Shown here: one piece after another, positions 12,000 to 27,354 of the stretch | Layout of the letters: every line of letters starts with the position of its first letter | Position numbering within the stretch: position 1 is the first letter of the stretch | Source: Pegea sp. RAD2-039 | Lineage: Eukaryota; Chordata; Thaliacea; Salpida; Salpidae | NCBI GenBank assembly: GCA_034620365.1 | Contig: JAQGEQ010000137.1 | Location: 124,001-188,000 of the forward strand | Reading direction: 5' to 3' | DNA: 64,000 nucleotides | Program-made: the position numbers and the translations under genes | Notes under the pieces: generated by a model | Database searches by the model: none | The model's input: the letters and a program-made list of their open reading frames with translations, nothing else | Told to the model about the DNA's origin: nothing

Positions 12000-12560
12000 C
12001 ACCAAAACAAATAAGTCTTCTTTCTTTTCTTTAAAGCTGTTTTTTCTTCTCTCTCCTTCAGTTGTTTGCAAAATAGAGAGCGCCATTCGGAGCGATCCGC
12101 TGCGATATCTTCCCAGTTGCTAGTATTGATGTTAAGCGATTTCATATCGCGCTTGCAGATATCGTTAAAACGTAGATAGGGATGACCGATGTTTTTCTTT
12201 TAAATAGCTCCTCGTACAACAGATCTTTTGGAACCCATCTCTCATCCATTCGACGGTCGTGTTCAAAGATTGGCCAGTAAAGCTTGCTTAGTATGATGAA
12301 CAGGCCAGTGCGCCTTAAGACTTCCTTGTTTGAGATATTTTTCTCCCACGTTAGGTGTAACGAAGGCAAGAGAGATGTGAGTTTCGTTAGCCTTCGACAA
12401 AGTCCAAGTTTTGCTGGCATACAATAGCTACTGCAGGCAAAGGATCTATAGATGGTAGCCTTAGTTTTGATAAATAACTTTGGATTACCTCAGACCCTGA
12501 AGGACTCAAACATGTCAGTTGGTTTGAGGATGCGTCTGTTGATCTCTGCTATTGATCTTG
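12000..12560 (-). mobile_element. Decayed non-LTR retrotransposon ORF2 C-terminus
   Basis: On the minus strand, broken frames give a typical LINE tail: an H-R/D-R-M-D-E-R segment followed by PKDLLYEEL, then a Y-L-R-F-N-D-I-C-K-R-D-M-K-S-L-N-I-like run, N-W-E-D-I-A-A-D-R-S-E-W-R and an E-G-E-K-K end. Frameshifts and stops show it is dead. The base composition is richer in G and C than the surroundings. The family looks different from the CR1-like copies further right. Confidence 0.72.
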
Positions 12561-12599
12561 GAATTTGAAACTATTTTAGATTTATCTACTAAAGTGCGA

Positions 12600-13785
12600 A
12601 TAATAATATATTGATTTTCTTTTTTAGAATTATTTAGCATAGGTAATAATTAATTTCATTTACATAAATTTGTTAAGTTATTTTACAAACTACAGAAAAT
12701 AACAAAATTATTATTTTGTTTATTAGATTATTTAACTTACGTGAATCTTAAAAGAATATTTTTTTAAATGAAATCTAATAATGAAGTGTCGATTATATTG
12801 GTAATTCCAAACAATTATCTTAGAAAAAAAGAACATTTCTCCTCAAGAAAATTGATTTTCTCCTCAACGCCTAGTATTTTGTAGTTTTAACTTAAATGAT
12901 AAAAATATAATCCTCTGAAAGAATAAAGTAATGAAAAAGATCTGTATAACGTAGGACTAGTATTAAGAAAAATCCTTTAAAATAAATCTTTTAAGTTTTT
13001 ATGAGTTGATATAAAACGTATTTCTTACTTCAAGAAACTTATGACTTGCTTCAATATAACACAAATTATTTTTAGCAATGAAGTAATCAATTTTTTTTTA
13101 ATATTTTATGAAATTATATCTTATGTAATTTTTTCGTAAATTAGAATATGCAAATTTAAATTGTAGTAATAAAGCAACAATTATAAATTACAAGTAAAAT
13201 AATTATATGGTAAACGTTATTTTTTTTATCAAATAACGAATAATAAAAATGAGGTTGAAGCTGCATATGGCTGAAAATAGAACTTATAAGTTTGGTTTTT
13301 TCAAGTTTCTTTCAAATGTTTGTAATATTTTTGTATAACTTTTGCTTGATGTTAGGCATGTTCTTACTGTTTTTATTTTTATTAAAAATCTAGTTCATAA
13401 ATATAAGTATACAGTTGTGTTTTCACAAAGAATTGTAAATTGCAAATGTATTCAAAGTACATTTATATTCTGATGAAGAAATCTGTAGAAGTTATTTAAA
13501 TCTATTTTTTACTTTCAATTTATTTTATGTTTTTCCAGTGTTTTGATGAATATAATATTTATTATAACTTTATAGTACTTCTAAAATAAGTTTTAAAAAT
13601 TTAAAATGATATATATAATTTTTTTAAATTATAGGTTTTATTATTAACTTTATATTAACATATTGATAACAGATTTAATAAAATAATTTATAATAATTTT
13701 GGACTTTTATAATATTAATAATATGATTAAAAATATATATTTTTAAGATAAAATATGTAAATAGCAAAATAATTATTTATTTTAA
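12600..13785. other. AT-rich spacer upstream of the CTR9 transcript
   Basis: Nearly pure A/T with no open frames of note. It ends in a pyrimidine-rich tract and AG at 13797-13798. Confidence 0.6.
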
Positions 13786-13798
13786 TTTCTTTAAACAG
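13783..13798 (+). promoter_or_regulatory. Splice acceptor before the dicistronic unit (possible trans-splice site)
   Basis: The tract TTTAATTTCTTTAAACAG ends 14 bases before the first ATG at 13813. No coding exon is visible upstream, so it is either a 5' UTR intron end or a spliced-leader addition site. Confidence 0.5.
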
Positions 13799-13812
13799 TG
13801 ATAGATAGATTA

Positions 13813-13980
13813 ATGGGTGAAATAAAAGATTATTGGAAAACTTTATCTCCTGCTAAAAAAATTGGTTACGTTTTTTCTGGCATTTTATTTACAAGTTATC
13901 TTTCACTATATTATTACAATCAGAGAAAATACTTTTACGATCCATCTAAAAAAAAGATCAGAGTCTCTAAGTGGGACTAA
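13813..13980 (+). CDS. 55-residue single-pass membrane protein, first ORF of a CTR9 dicistron
   Basis: The ATG at 13813 opens a 55-codon frame ending TAA at 13978-13980. A short polar N-terminus (MGEIKDYWKTLSPAKK) precedes one hydrophobic helix of about 20 residues (IGYVFSGILFTSYLSLYYY), then a basic tail with YDPSKKKIRVSKWD. CTR9 begins at 13990, with only 9 bases between and no acceptor between them. Both probably sit on one mRNA, so this is either a genuine small protein (the layout fits mitochondrial inner-membrane micropeptides) or a translated upstream ORF that controls CTR9. I do not recognise a family. A GTG 15 bases earlier is in frame, but ATG is preferred. Confidence 0.6.
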   Translation: MGEIKDYWKTLSPAKKIGYVFSGILFTSYLSLYYYNQRKYFYDPSKKKIRVSKWD

Positions 13981-13989
13981 TCAATCACC

Positions 13990-18700
<4,711 letters not shown>

Positions 18701-19299
18701 ACAATTGAAGAAAAAGTCCTGTAAAAATACCCGTTTCTTTTACCTATAAAAACGATTTTGATTTTATTACAAACTTGACTTATCTTATATCCCAATAAAA
18801 TCTTTGTTTTAGACTCGAGTTAGTTAACTCCAAGACAGTCACTTGAATCAATTTAACTCGACATCTTATACAAAATAATTCGAATTTGTTAAACAAATCT
18901 TCTGTTTTGTGTTCGAACCTCTAAAAAAATGATTTTTAATTTGAGTTTTAAAATGTAACTTGTGATAAAATTCAGGTTAGAGTAGAAATAGTCTGATAAT
19001 TTGTTGATAGTAAGACAAACGGTTGAGTAATCCAACAGATTCACGTAATTTATGGAGTTATTAGGTTTAAGAAAATGTTTCAAAAGTTTATTTTGTGATT
19101 TCAAATTTGATGTTTCATTAAAATCCGCTGTTTTTAATTTCAAAAAATGTCTAAAAATTAGAAAAAGTTACAGATGCTCCTACTTTCAAAAGATCAGAAG
19201 ATGATATAATCTAAAAATATACAACGAATGACCTAGACTTACTTTTAATAAGGGCGTGATGAACGTATCTTTCTTGAAATTTCTTCAGTAACGGCCCTG

Positions 19300-21050
19300 C
19301 TTTCCCTAGAAAAAGACCTTAAATTTCCGCTTTAATTCTTTTTTTGTCCTGCTACGTTTGTGAACGACCACATTTGTACATATACACCATATACTGTCAG
19401 GGCAGAAAGCTACGGACACTTAGTTGTTGCCCACTCAGCAGGACTCTACTCTCCATGGCAACAAGGAACAGAAGTAACCATTTTTTAGACAAGTGTATAT
19501 CGAATGAGAATAATAAAATGGGGTAGGCTGTGAATTGTGCGGCCCCAGAGGTGTACCAGTACTTGGAGAAGCAATTGGTAGAAGCCTTTGACCAAGTGAT
19601 GACACTTGAGGATGCCTGGTGAACAATCAACACTTCGGGACACATCGGTTGAAGCTGCAGAGGAAGCAGTGAATTCAACGGAACTCAAAGAGAAGGACAA
19701 AGTGGAGCTGACAGTAGCAGCCATGAAAATAGTTTTTAAGACTTATAAGAAGGTTGTGTTTGAGTTAGGAGGTCCAAACGAGGATTTAGTGGTAGACAAC
19801 AAAGATGAAACAAACACGAAATTGTCAAGTGGTTTAGATGTGGGCAGAGAGAGTATTATTGTTGAGCGTTTTCTAAATAAAAGTAATCCATAAAAGTTGT
19901 TGCAACCACGAAGGAAGTGAGGACAGTGAAATCGGGAAACACATCTTTTGTAGCGCGAAAACTTCTTTATATCTTCTTATTGTTGCATTCCGAGTTGTTC
20001 TTTTATTCAGAAAGCAAATCTTTACTCCGTACCACCCACAGTTCTGAAGTATGCCGGAGACACCAAAATGACCTTTGAACAAATTGTAGTATATGGAGTA
20101 GAAGAGAAAGAAGATTGAATAAAGCGTGATCAGGAGAGTTTGAAACTTCGGATGAATCTTCAGCCTCTTACAAATCCAGGTCGTTGCAGAGAGCGCAGGG
20201 ACTTTTGTGGCTCATGAAGATGAGTTTGTAGATTTTCGGATAAAATCCATTAACCTTCTTTGAGAGGAGACATGAGTTTGGTATGAAATGGGAACCACGA
20301 TGGAGATACGAAATGGGTTACTACGATGCAGATAGTAAGTACCTTGCTAGAGTTATCATTTCAAGATTAGATGAACTGTTGAAAAATTATTTTATTTTTC
20401 AAGTTAAAAGTGACTTTTTTAATCATAAGTTTCAATGAAGAGACTCTCTGTATGAGATGTTGGAAGCCGGAAGTTTACTCGGAAAACTATCATATATTTG
20501 ATCTTTGTTGTTGAAAGATCTGATCGAGATCGATTTGACGAAGCAAGAAGAGAGCTTCATACTATCACTCCAGAAGAAGAAAAGTTCCTGTCCTTGTTCT
20601 AGCCAATAAACAAGATGATGATGACGTAAAGAAGGTTGAACTGCTGGAAGCTAACCCGATGTACGCGCGAGTCCGCCATCCGGATGACAAGGAATCCAAC
20701 GTTTAAGGGGCCAGGTACCCAAATGCTGATAGCAGGACTTTGACGTTCATTCAGGACGAGGTAATAAAGAAGATAGTCCCCGACGGGTTTCAGCAAGTGA
20801 TATAAGGGAGAATACAGATGACACCCTGATGACGAGAGAGGAAGAAGATGAAGAGAGAGACGAATCTAGTGTGCAGGTTTCCAATGAGGAAAGGAACGAT
20901 GAGTTCTGATAGTTTGGGTACTAAGAGGGGGTAACGCCAGCTTGAAGAGCGAGAGAAATAGCGGCGTGGAGGTTCAGTGGCCCACCTGGTCATTTTAAAG
21001 GGGTCCATTTAAGGCACTAGAGACAACTTGTGGCCTTTACTGTTTGGCCC
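19300..21050. mobile_element. Degenerate GC-richer composite, probable mobile-element remains
   Basis: This 1.7 kb stretch is clearly richer in G and C than its flanks and is full of short broken frames. One is open for 95 codons at 19606-19893 (acidic, TSVEAAEEAVNSTELKEKDK), and a near frame just before it reads APEVYQYLEKQLVEAFDQVM. It contains a recognisable GTPase fragment (next entry). I cannot match the rest to a retroelement gene with confidence, so the element class is open. Confidence 0.45.
20492..20632 (+). pseudogene. ARF/ARL-type small GTPase fragment, frameshifted
   Basis: The frame reads IFVVERSDRDRFDEARRELH and continues TITPEEE; after a one-base shift it reads VPVLVLANKQDDDDVKK. 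This corresponds to the ARF family segment from the D-S-x-D-R-x-R-F helix to the guanine-binding NKQD motif. The P-loop and switch regions are absent, and the shift plus downstream stops exclude a working protein. It is either a processed pseudogene scrap or sequence carried by the surrounding element. Confidence 0.7.
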
Positions 21051-21070
21051 AATTATATGGAAAAATAGTA

Positions 21071-21469
21071 AAGTATTTTGCCGCTGATGTAAATGATACC
21101 GTTGTCATTCGATAAAAAATATCGAGATTATGTTCAAATTAAAAGAATAACTTTTCTCAATCTTTGTAAATGTGAAAAAGTTATGATAATAAATTGATGA
21201 CTATTTCATTAATAATTATGTTAATTGAAAATCCGTTTAAGTACAAAATCTTTCATAAAAAATTATTAAAAATAAGCATGACTGATTTTGTGCAATGGTG
21301 TTTCTATGAATATAAAAAATTGATATTAAAAACTTCTATAAAACGAAGCAATTGCTAGTTATATATAGATTAATTTAAATAAAAAGGCGACTAATACACC
21401 GATAAGTATATTAAGGATACACATTATCTACGATAAGTTGAACACATCTAAGTCAGCGGCAAAATACTT
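21071..21469. mobile_element. MITE-like element with 17-base terminal inverted repeats
   Basis: AAGTATTTTGCCGCTGA at 21071-21087 recurs as its exact reverse complement at 21453-21469, and a weaker match continues inward. The roughly 400-base interior is AT-rich and has no transposase, as in non-autonomous DNA transposons. A target-site duplication is not clear; the element lies between two other element remnants. Confidence 0.6.
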
Positions 21470-21479
21470 AACAATTATT

Positions 21480-22235
21480 TATTACAATAAACGCGAAGAA
21501 GGGTGCTTAAAAAGAGCACCTCTCGCTAACACACATTCTCACGAATAACATCTATTTAGTCAAAAATATAGAAAGCAAAAGATGTAACAAATGACATTTC
21601 AGTAGTCCTCAAAGCATATAACCGTGAACAATTACATAGAATGTTAATAATATAGAAAAGTGAAAAAATCACAGTTTAGAAATGACAATTGTGGTAATAT
21701 TAAAATGGTTCAACTTCTGCTTGAACAACACGAGTGATTCTGACATGACAATATCTGATGGCAGCTGGTTTCAAGTACCAATTGTGCGGTATGAGAACAA
21801 ATTTGCTCTGACCAATGTACCAGGTGATATAGGTGATAATATGTGTCGTCTGAGCTGATATAACTTGAGGGAAGGACTAATGAAAAAGAAATCATCAAAC
21901 TGAAGGTCAACTAACTTGTGGATAATTTTAAAAATACGAATTAAGTCGTATTTAATCCGTCGAATTTCCAAAGTATTTAAATTGAAGAGACTGAGACGAT
22001 GTTTATAACTATCATATTTAATATTAAGTTTCCAGCATACTAATCTTGTAAATGTAGCCTGAACAGATTCGATTTTTTTGATATCACTAACTTGATATGG
22101 CATCCATGCACTGACATTGTATTCAAGAATTGGACGTACGTACAATTTGAAAAGATTGATAAAAAAGCATGGGTCTTTAGAATTAAAGGTCTTTATAATA
22201 AAGTAGACAAGATTGATTGATTTTTTCAAAGATTT
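21480..22235 (-). mobile_element. CR1-like LINE 3' end: ORF2 C-terminus plus 3' UTR
   Basis: Reading leftwards, the minus strand encodes the end of a reverse-transcriptase polyprotein: FKLYVRPILEYNVSAWMPYQ, then DIKKIESVQATFTRLV, FNLNTLEIRRIKYDLIRIFK and QLRRHILSPISPGT. These are the thumb and C-terminal signatures of CR1/Jockey-type LINEs. A 3' UTR follows, ending at about 21485 in GAGGTGCTC...TTCTTCGCG. The same 3' UTR is found at 45936-46110. The copy is 5'-truncated. Confidence 0.88.
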
Positions 22236-22239
22236 TGGA

Positions 22240-23230
22240 AATATAATTCATTTAAAGTCAGATGATAGAGTAATGCCAAGGAAGATATTCGTTGGTTTAT
22301 AATTCCATTAATTGAGTATTCATAGTTATGAAAACATTAAAAATGTTTTTTTTTATTAAATTATATTATTAATAAATCCTTAAGCAAAAAAATTGAAAGT
22401 GAGTAAATAGAGAAAAGTTTTTAAACTGAATTAGTTTTAATATTTGTTAATTTGAAGGAAGTATACAAGAAATTAGCTATTATGATTAAAAGTTCACAGA
22501 AGTCCTTTACAAAGTCAGCCATCTGCTTGTCCTGTATATGAAATGAGAATATCAAGAAGCAAACACTTTAGCTAAAAGTAGTTTAAACTAAATAGTTCAT
22601 TAAAAGAATTCATTTAACTTACTAAATTCTTTCAATTTATTATTTAGCTCAAAGAGATGGTTTTAGCATGGAGAAAAGGGTATGTCGTATTTAAGGAAAG
22701 TTTTTTTGATAAATTTAAGTTTTAAAGAATACTTATCGGGATAAGGATTCATAAGAGTTAAAATATAACTGAAAGATAAATACAGTGAAGTCTTTATTAG
22801 TTAATTTGAATTGAAGAAACTGAACCTTGTGATTTAAGTTCATTTATAGATAATAAATTATTAAATTCAGTTTCTTTGTTGATATCAAATATTGATTTTT
22901 AAATTTTTGTCAACGGTTTCCTTTTCAAACTGATTTTTTCAAAACGTGACGAAATGAAACCACAAAATAAATGTGAAAACAATCACTTGTGTAGATTATT
23001 GACCAACCGCTTTCGCTTCTAACTACCTTCAACCTGTCCCAACTTGCCCTTTTTTTCTAATCAAAATTTAAACCTTTTTCTTTTCATTCACAAATTACTC
23101 TTCGAACAAATATTTTCGTTTTTGGAGTTTTAATTGTGAATAAAACAGTTTTACTAAAATTTCATAAAAAGCAAACAGTGGAGGACCAAAAAATTAAAAA
23201 AGCTTCAAAAATTTATGAAGAGTTTTTCGA
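22240..23230. other. Intergenic spacer
   Basis: About 1 kb of AT-rich sequence between the LINE remnant and the glycosyltransferase 3' end. No coding or RNA gene is recognised. Confidence 0.55.
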
Positions 23231-25183
23231 TTAGGAAAAATATTTTGTTTTCTTCAAGTTCTTCCACTCATCTAAAATCTCTTTTGTCACATTCACTTTC
23301 AAGTCTTTAATATCACCGCGTAGATGACGTAGGAACTCGTTGTGAAGGTTCACACGTCTCGTCCACAAGATATAGTTGGATAATTGGGACAAAGGCGCGG
23401 GCTATATAAAGTATTTAGTGGTCGGTGACAACAAAAAGACAAAAACTTACAAATATATTTTTATCGCCTGCTCCAAGCATCCTCCTCATCAATCCAGTGA
23501 TCCAGACATCGTCCAAGTTGATATAGAACGATTTCCGCGACACTTCGTACAACTGTGACGTCATACTGACTGGGATGACGTAAAGACCACCGCGGCAATG
23601 AGGTGGCCAGTAAGGGTGTGGATAAAGGTCTTTAGAAATAAACCATTTACTTGAAGGATCTCTCGATGGGATGTCACGTGGTTGGTAACTATAGAAACAA
23701 ATGATCGGGAAGTCCTCGTAACGAGGTGGGCTGATGACGTCATTGGAAGGTGTGATGTAGTTGGAATGGGAAAAGAGTTTGAGGTATGTGAAGATGTTGA
23801 AGGTATTGATAATGACGTCATCATCACACGAAGAGTATAACCAATTAAATTGTAGATATTCAGAAGCCCATTGCATGCCAGATAAGACTTTGAGAGGAAC
23901 GGTCCTAATGACAACAGAATTATTATCAATGAGTGAAAGATGCTGCTGAGAAGATCTTACTCCTTGTTGTCATAGAGATTGAATTGTAAGAGATCTCCGT
24001 GTTGGGAGCTTTCTTCTTCTATTTTCAACTGAATATCATCTCTTTCTGTCCTACCTACTATAAATACAACCTCTTGTCTATGTCCTTGAAACTCTCGAAT
24101 TTTAGACCAGCTCAAACGAATTGCATTTCTTCTTTCCACGTTTTTTATTGAACTTTTAATCAAATGAACCAGTACCAAGTTTTTACTAACTTCTATAAAT
24201 TGAAATCTTTGAGTAAAATGTAGATTTTTAAACTGATTGCTTTTCTCACTTACTAGCATCAACTCCAGCGAATGGTTTGTTTAAACGTTCGAGAACTTTT
24301 GTTGGTTGTAAATAAAAATGAAATTTTTCCCTCAAATTTGTCAACTTTGAAATTTCAGTATTGTCCTCAACTTTCAATTGTTCATTTTCTGAAATTGAAA
24401 TTAGGAAATTGTTTATTTTTTTCAACTTAATATTCCAAACTTTTCTAACAAAGCAAGCTGCATTTGAGACTATAAAATAGTAAAATAAATCTTAAGTTTT
24501 AGCATTTTGGAATAAAAAATTATTTCCAAGTGATTCAAAAAATAAAAATTAACAAAATCACCTATATTTGTTCGAGAAGGTTTTTTGTGAATAAATTAAG
24601 AAAAAATAAATCCAAAAGAAATGAAAAAACAGAAAACAATTTCTTTTTTATCATCGGAATAATTTATTTTGATTTAATTCTTAAATTTTATTTAATTTAT
24701 TAACTTTTAAAATTATTCATTTTCTTAAAATGAAATTAAAAATTGTTGGCGTCTTTTTATTGTCACAAGATTAGGAAAGTTACAAATATTCAAAAATTAG
24801 TTTTTAATTTATGAAGGAGTCAGATTATCTGAAATAATAAATCACAAAATTCAATTATTTAAAAAAATTTAAGATTTTAATAAGAAAATGTAAAACAAAA
24901 CCAAACAAATTTTATGCAAAACTTATTTCAATTTATTAATTATATAAAAACACAAATTTCAGTAACCTTTGATATTAAACTTTATGATTTGTTCGTCTAT
25001 ATGTAACTTCCAATTATTTTCAAGTATATCTAGGTTTATATCAAGAGGTTTTTTATTCCAGTTGAAAAAATAAACAGAAAAAAAAATACAAATTAACAGC
25101 AAGCAACAATAATGATATCTTTTGTTTTTCGACTGAAAAAACAAATTCAATTGTCGACGTAAAAACTTGACAAAATTTGCCAT
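23231..25183 (-). CDS. GT31 family beta-1,3-glycosyltransferase (beta3GalT-like), type II membrane protein
   Basis: A Golgi enzyme that adds a beta-1,3-linked sugar to glycoprotein or glycolipid acceptors. The start is the ATG at 25181-25183. Exon 1 gives a short basic N-terminus and one signal anchor (CCLLLICIFFSVYFF). Later exons give IEVSKNLVLVHLIKSS, ERRNAIRLSW, HRQEVVFIVG, ETVPLKVLSGMQW, SSCDDDVIINTFN (the metal-binding D-D-D), SSKWFISKDLYPHPYWPPHC, GGLYVIPVS and FYINLDDVWITGL, and a tail ending KYFS at TAA 23231-23233. The motif order is that of GT31. The conserved E-D-V is L-D-D-V here. Acceptor sugar cannot be predicted. An acceptor-like TTTCAG lies 7 bases before the ATG. The join between exon 1 and the stem region is uncertain. 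Confidence 0.9.
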
Positions 25184-27354
25184 TAAAATTCTGAAATGCC
25201 ATAAAAAGATATTAACTTTGGTTGGAATAGTATTTAGAATAATTACTTATTCAGGAAAAACTTACTTTTTGAACTTTTTCGTTGCTCAAGCAAAATTATT
25301 TACTGAAAATAAAATAATTTATTTATTATAAGATAATAACTTTTTTTACTTGTTTCGAAAACTTTTTTAAGAATCGATATGACAAAAGTATAATCTTTTT
25401 GAATAAACCTTATGTGCTAATTAAAAACGGTTTTCGATTATTTCACGAAAGTATCTAAATTGTTTAACTTCTTTTATTAATATTAGATATTATTTAAAAC
25501 AATATTCAACAATTTTTTTATATCTAAATATAATTTTGTTTTTAGCTACAAATTAGTTATTTTCAAATAAGGTTTTTGAAATTTAGAAAAAATTTAGGAT
25601 ATTTAAATTAACATTTAATAATTTAATTCTTTTTTTAATTATTTAAATTTAATAAGTAATTTAAATGATTTTTAAATAGTTATTTAGATTAAGAATAAAT
25701 GTTTTAAAGAAAAGCTTTGAATATATTTTCTTTTGTAAGAACTTTCAAAATATTTCTTGATGTTTTTTTAGCGTCAAAAATCAAATATTTTGTCAAAGTG
25801 AGAAAGAATCCTTGTTAAACTACGAAAAAATATTTAATCAAGTTTTTTAAAAATAAGAGAAAAGTTGAAAATATCATTTTAACTTTCTGTATTTTTGCGA
25901 GAAAACATTAAATCAATAAAAGAAAAACGAGATACAATAGTTCATCAGCAAAATGTAAAATAATTTTAAAACTGATGACCAAACAACAAAATTCACTTAT
26001 TTAAACCAAATCTATAAATGTAAACTGTAAACTAAAAAAACTTGTCAGTTACTTTTCACTAAAAGTAAGTTCATTCAGACTTTTCTAAAACTTTTCTTTA
26101 AAGCGTATCATGTGAAATTGAAGCTTGCTACAAAACTATTGTACAAAACTACACACAGTTTTCTAAAGAGTTGCTCTCGAAAAAACTTTAAAGTTGACAT
26201 GCGCTTTGTTTTTGCTTTTTTTTTGTTTTCTCATTAAATGGTATATCAAAACCTATACACAAAAGAACTAAGAAATAAGGTAGCTAACTTTGTAAAAATA
26301 TTTTGAATAATAATAGACGCTACTCATACAAATTTTAAAAATTCATTTCTTTCGTTTTGTTAAACACACGAGTGCTATTGAGGTTACTTTTATCTACAAA
26401 CAGCGGTAAAAATGAAATTCATAATTTTTCTAACAAATTGAAAATGTTAATTTGCCTCATAATAAAATAAAACCAACTGCTAACAACTAATAAACTGTTT
26501 TCTTTTCTTTAAACATATCTCACTACGACAAGTTTAATTTTTACTAGTTGTGTAAGTTTGATCTGAACTAAAGATATAATAAGCTCCATATAGTGTCGCT
26601 GTTGTTAAGGGTACTTTCGATATTTGATGTTAGTTGTTTAATCATGGCGTTTTAGTATGCTTTGTCTGTCTTATCATTGATATCTAGATTTAATGATTTT
26701 TTTTCAGAAACAACAATTTCTTTTTGTTTGTTAAAATCTGAAATATCATTTTATTGTATGTTCCTTACGTACAAGTTTTTTATGAACATTTTTGAATTTA
26801 AATTTATTAATCAGTTCTTTAAAAATAAATAAATAAAAAAAAAATCGATTTTGTTCTTTTTAACTCTTTAACAACAAAGATTATATTTTTATGTTATTTC
26901 TACACATACTTGTTAAGTTTTTTTAAAAAGCTCAAAAACGAACGGATAGAAGTCAATAATGAGTCTGCTTACTGCTAAATCAGATAAAAAAGCTAGAATA
27001 AAAAAAATAAGAAAGTTGTATGTTAATTTGCTAATCATTAAATAGATAAGTTAGTTACAGTTATTAAATAATGACGGCATTAGCTAGTGATGATGATTTC
27101 ATAGAAATTAAGAGGTGATGATGTCATAGGAGCTGGTTAGTTTTTCTTATCGAGTGTCGATGACGTGATAAAATAAAAACATTTCTAAACTGACTTTTAT
27201 ATACAAAATTGAAATTTGCAATAAATATTTTAAAAAAAGTTTCTTTTATATTTTGCGATAATTCAACTTCATTGGAGGCAAATTCTTATTCTTAGATATT
27301 AAAGATTTTACCAGATTCACTAGATAACACCAATTATATCGCTCATATTTCAAT
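25184..27354. other. Long AT-rich intergenic region
   Basis: About 2.2 kb with homopolymer-rich A/T sequence and no credible ORF. A small patch at 27075-27180 contains repeated GATGATGTCATAGGAG-type words of no known role. Confidence 0.6.

Noticed and set aside
22501-22540. CRISPR-like or tRNA-like signatures
   Set aside because: No regularly spaced repeats exist outside coding minisatellites, and no sequence in the window showed a convincing tRNA A-box and B-box pair with a cloverleaf.
23561-23949. Overlapping ORFs on both strands within the glycosyltransferase exon
   Set aside because: Only the frame with the D-D-D and YPPxC-like motifs matches a protein family; the rest are shadows.
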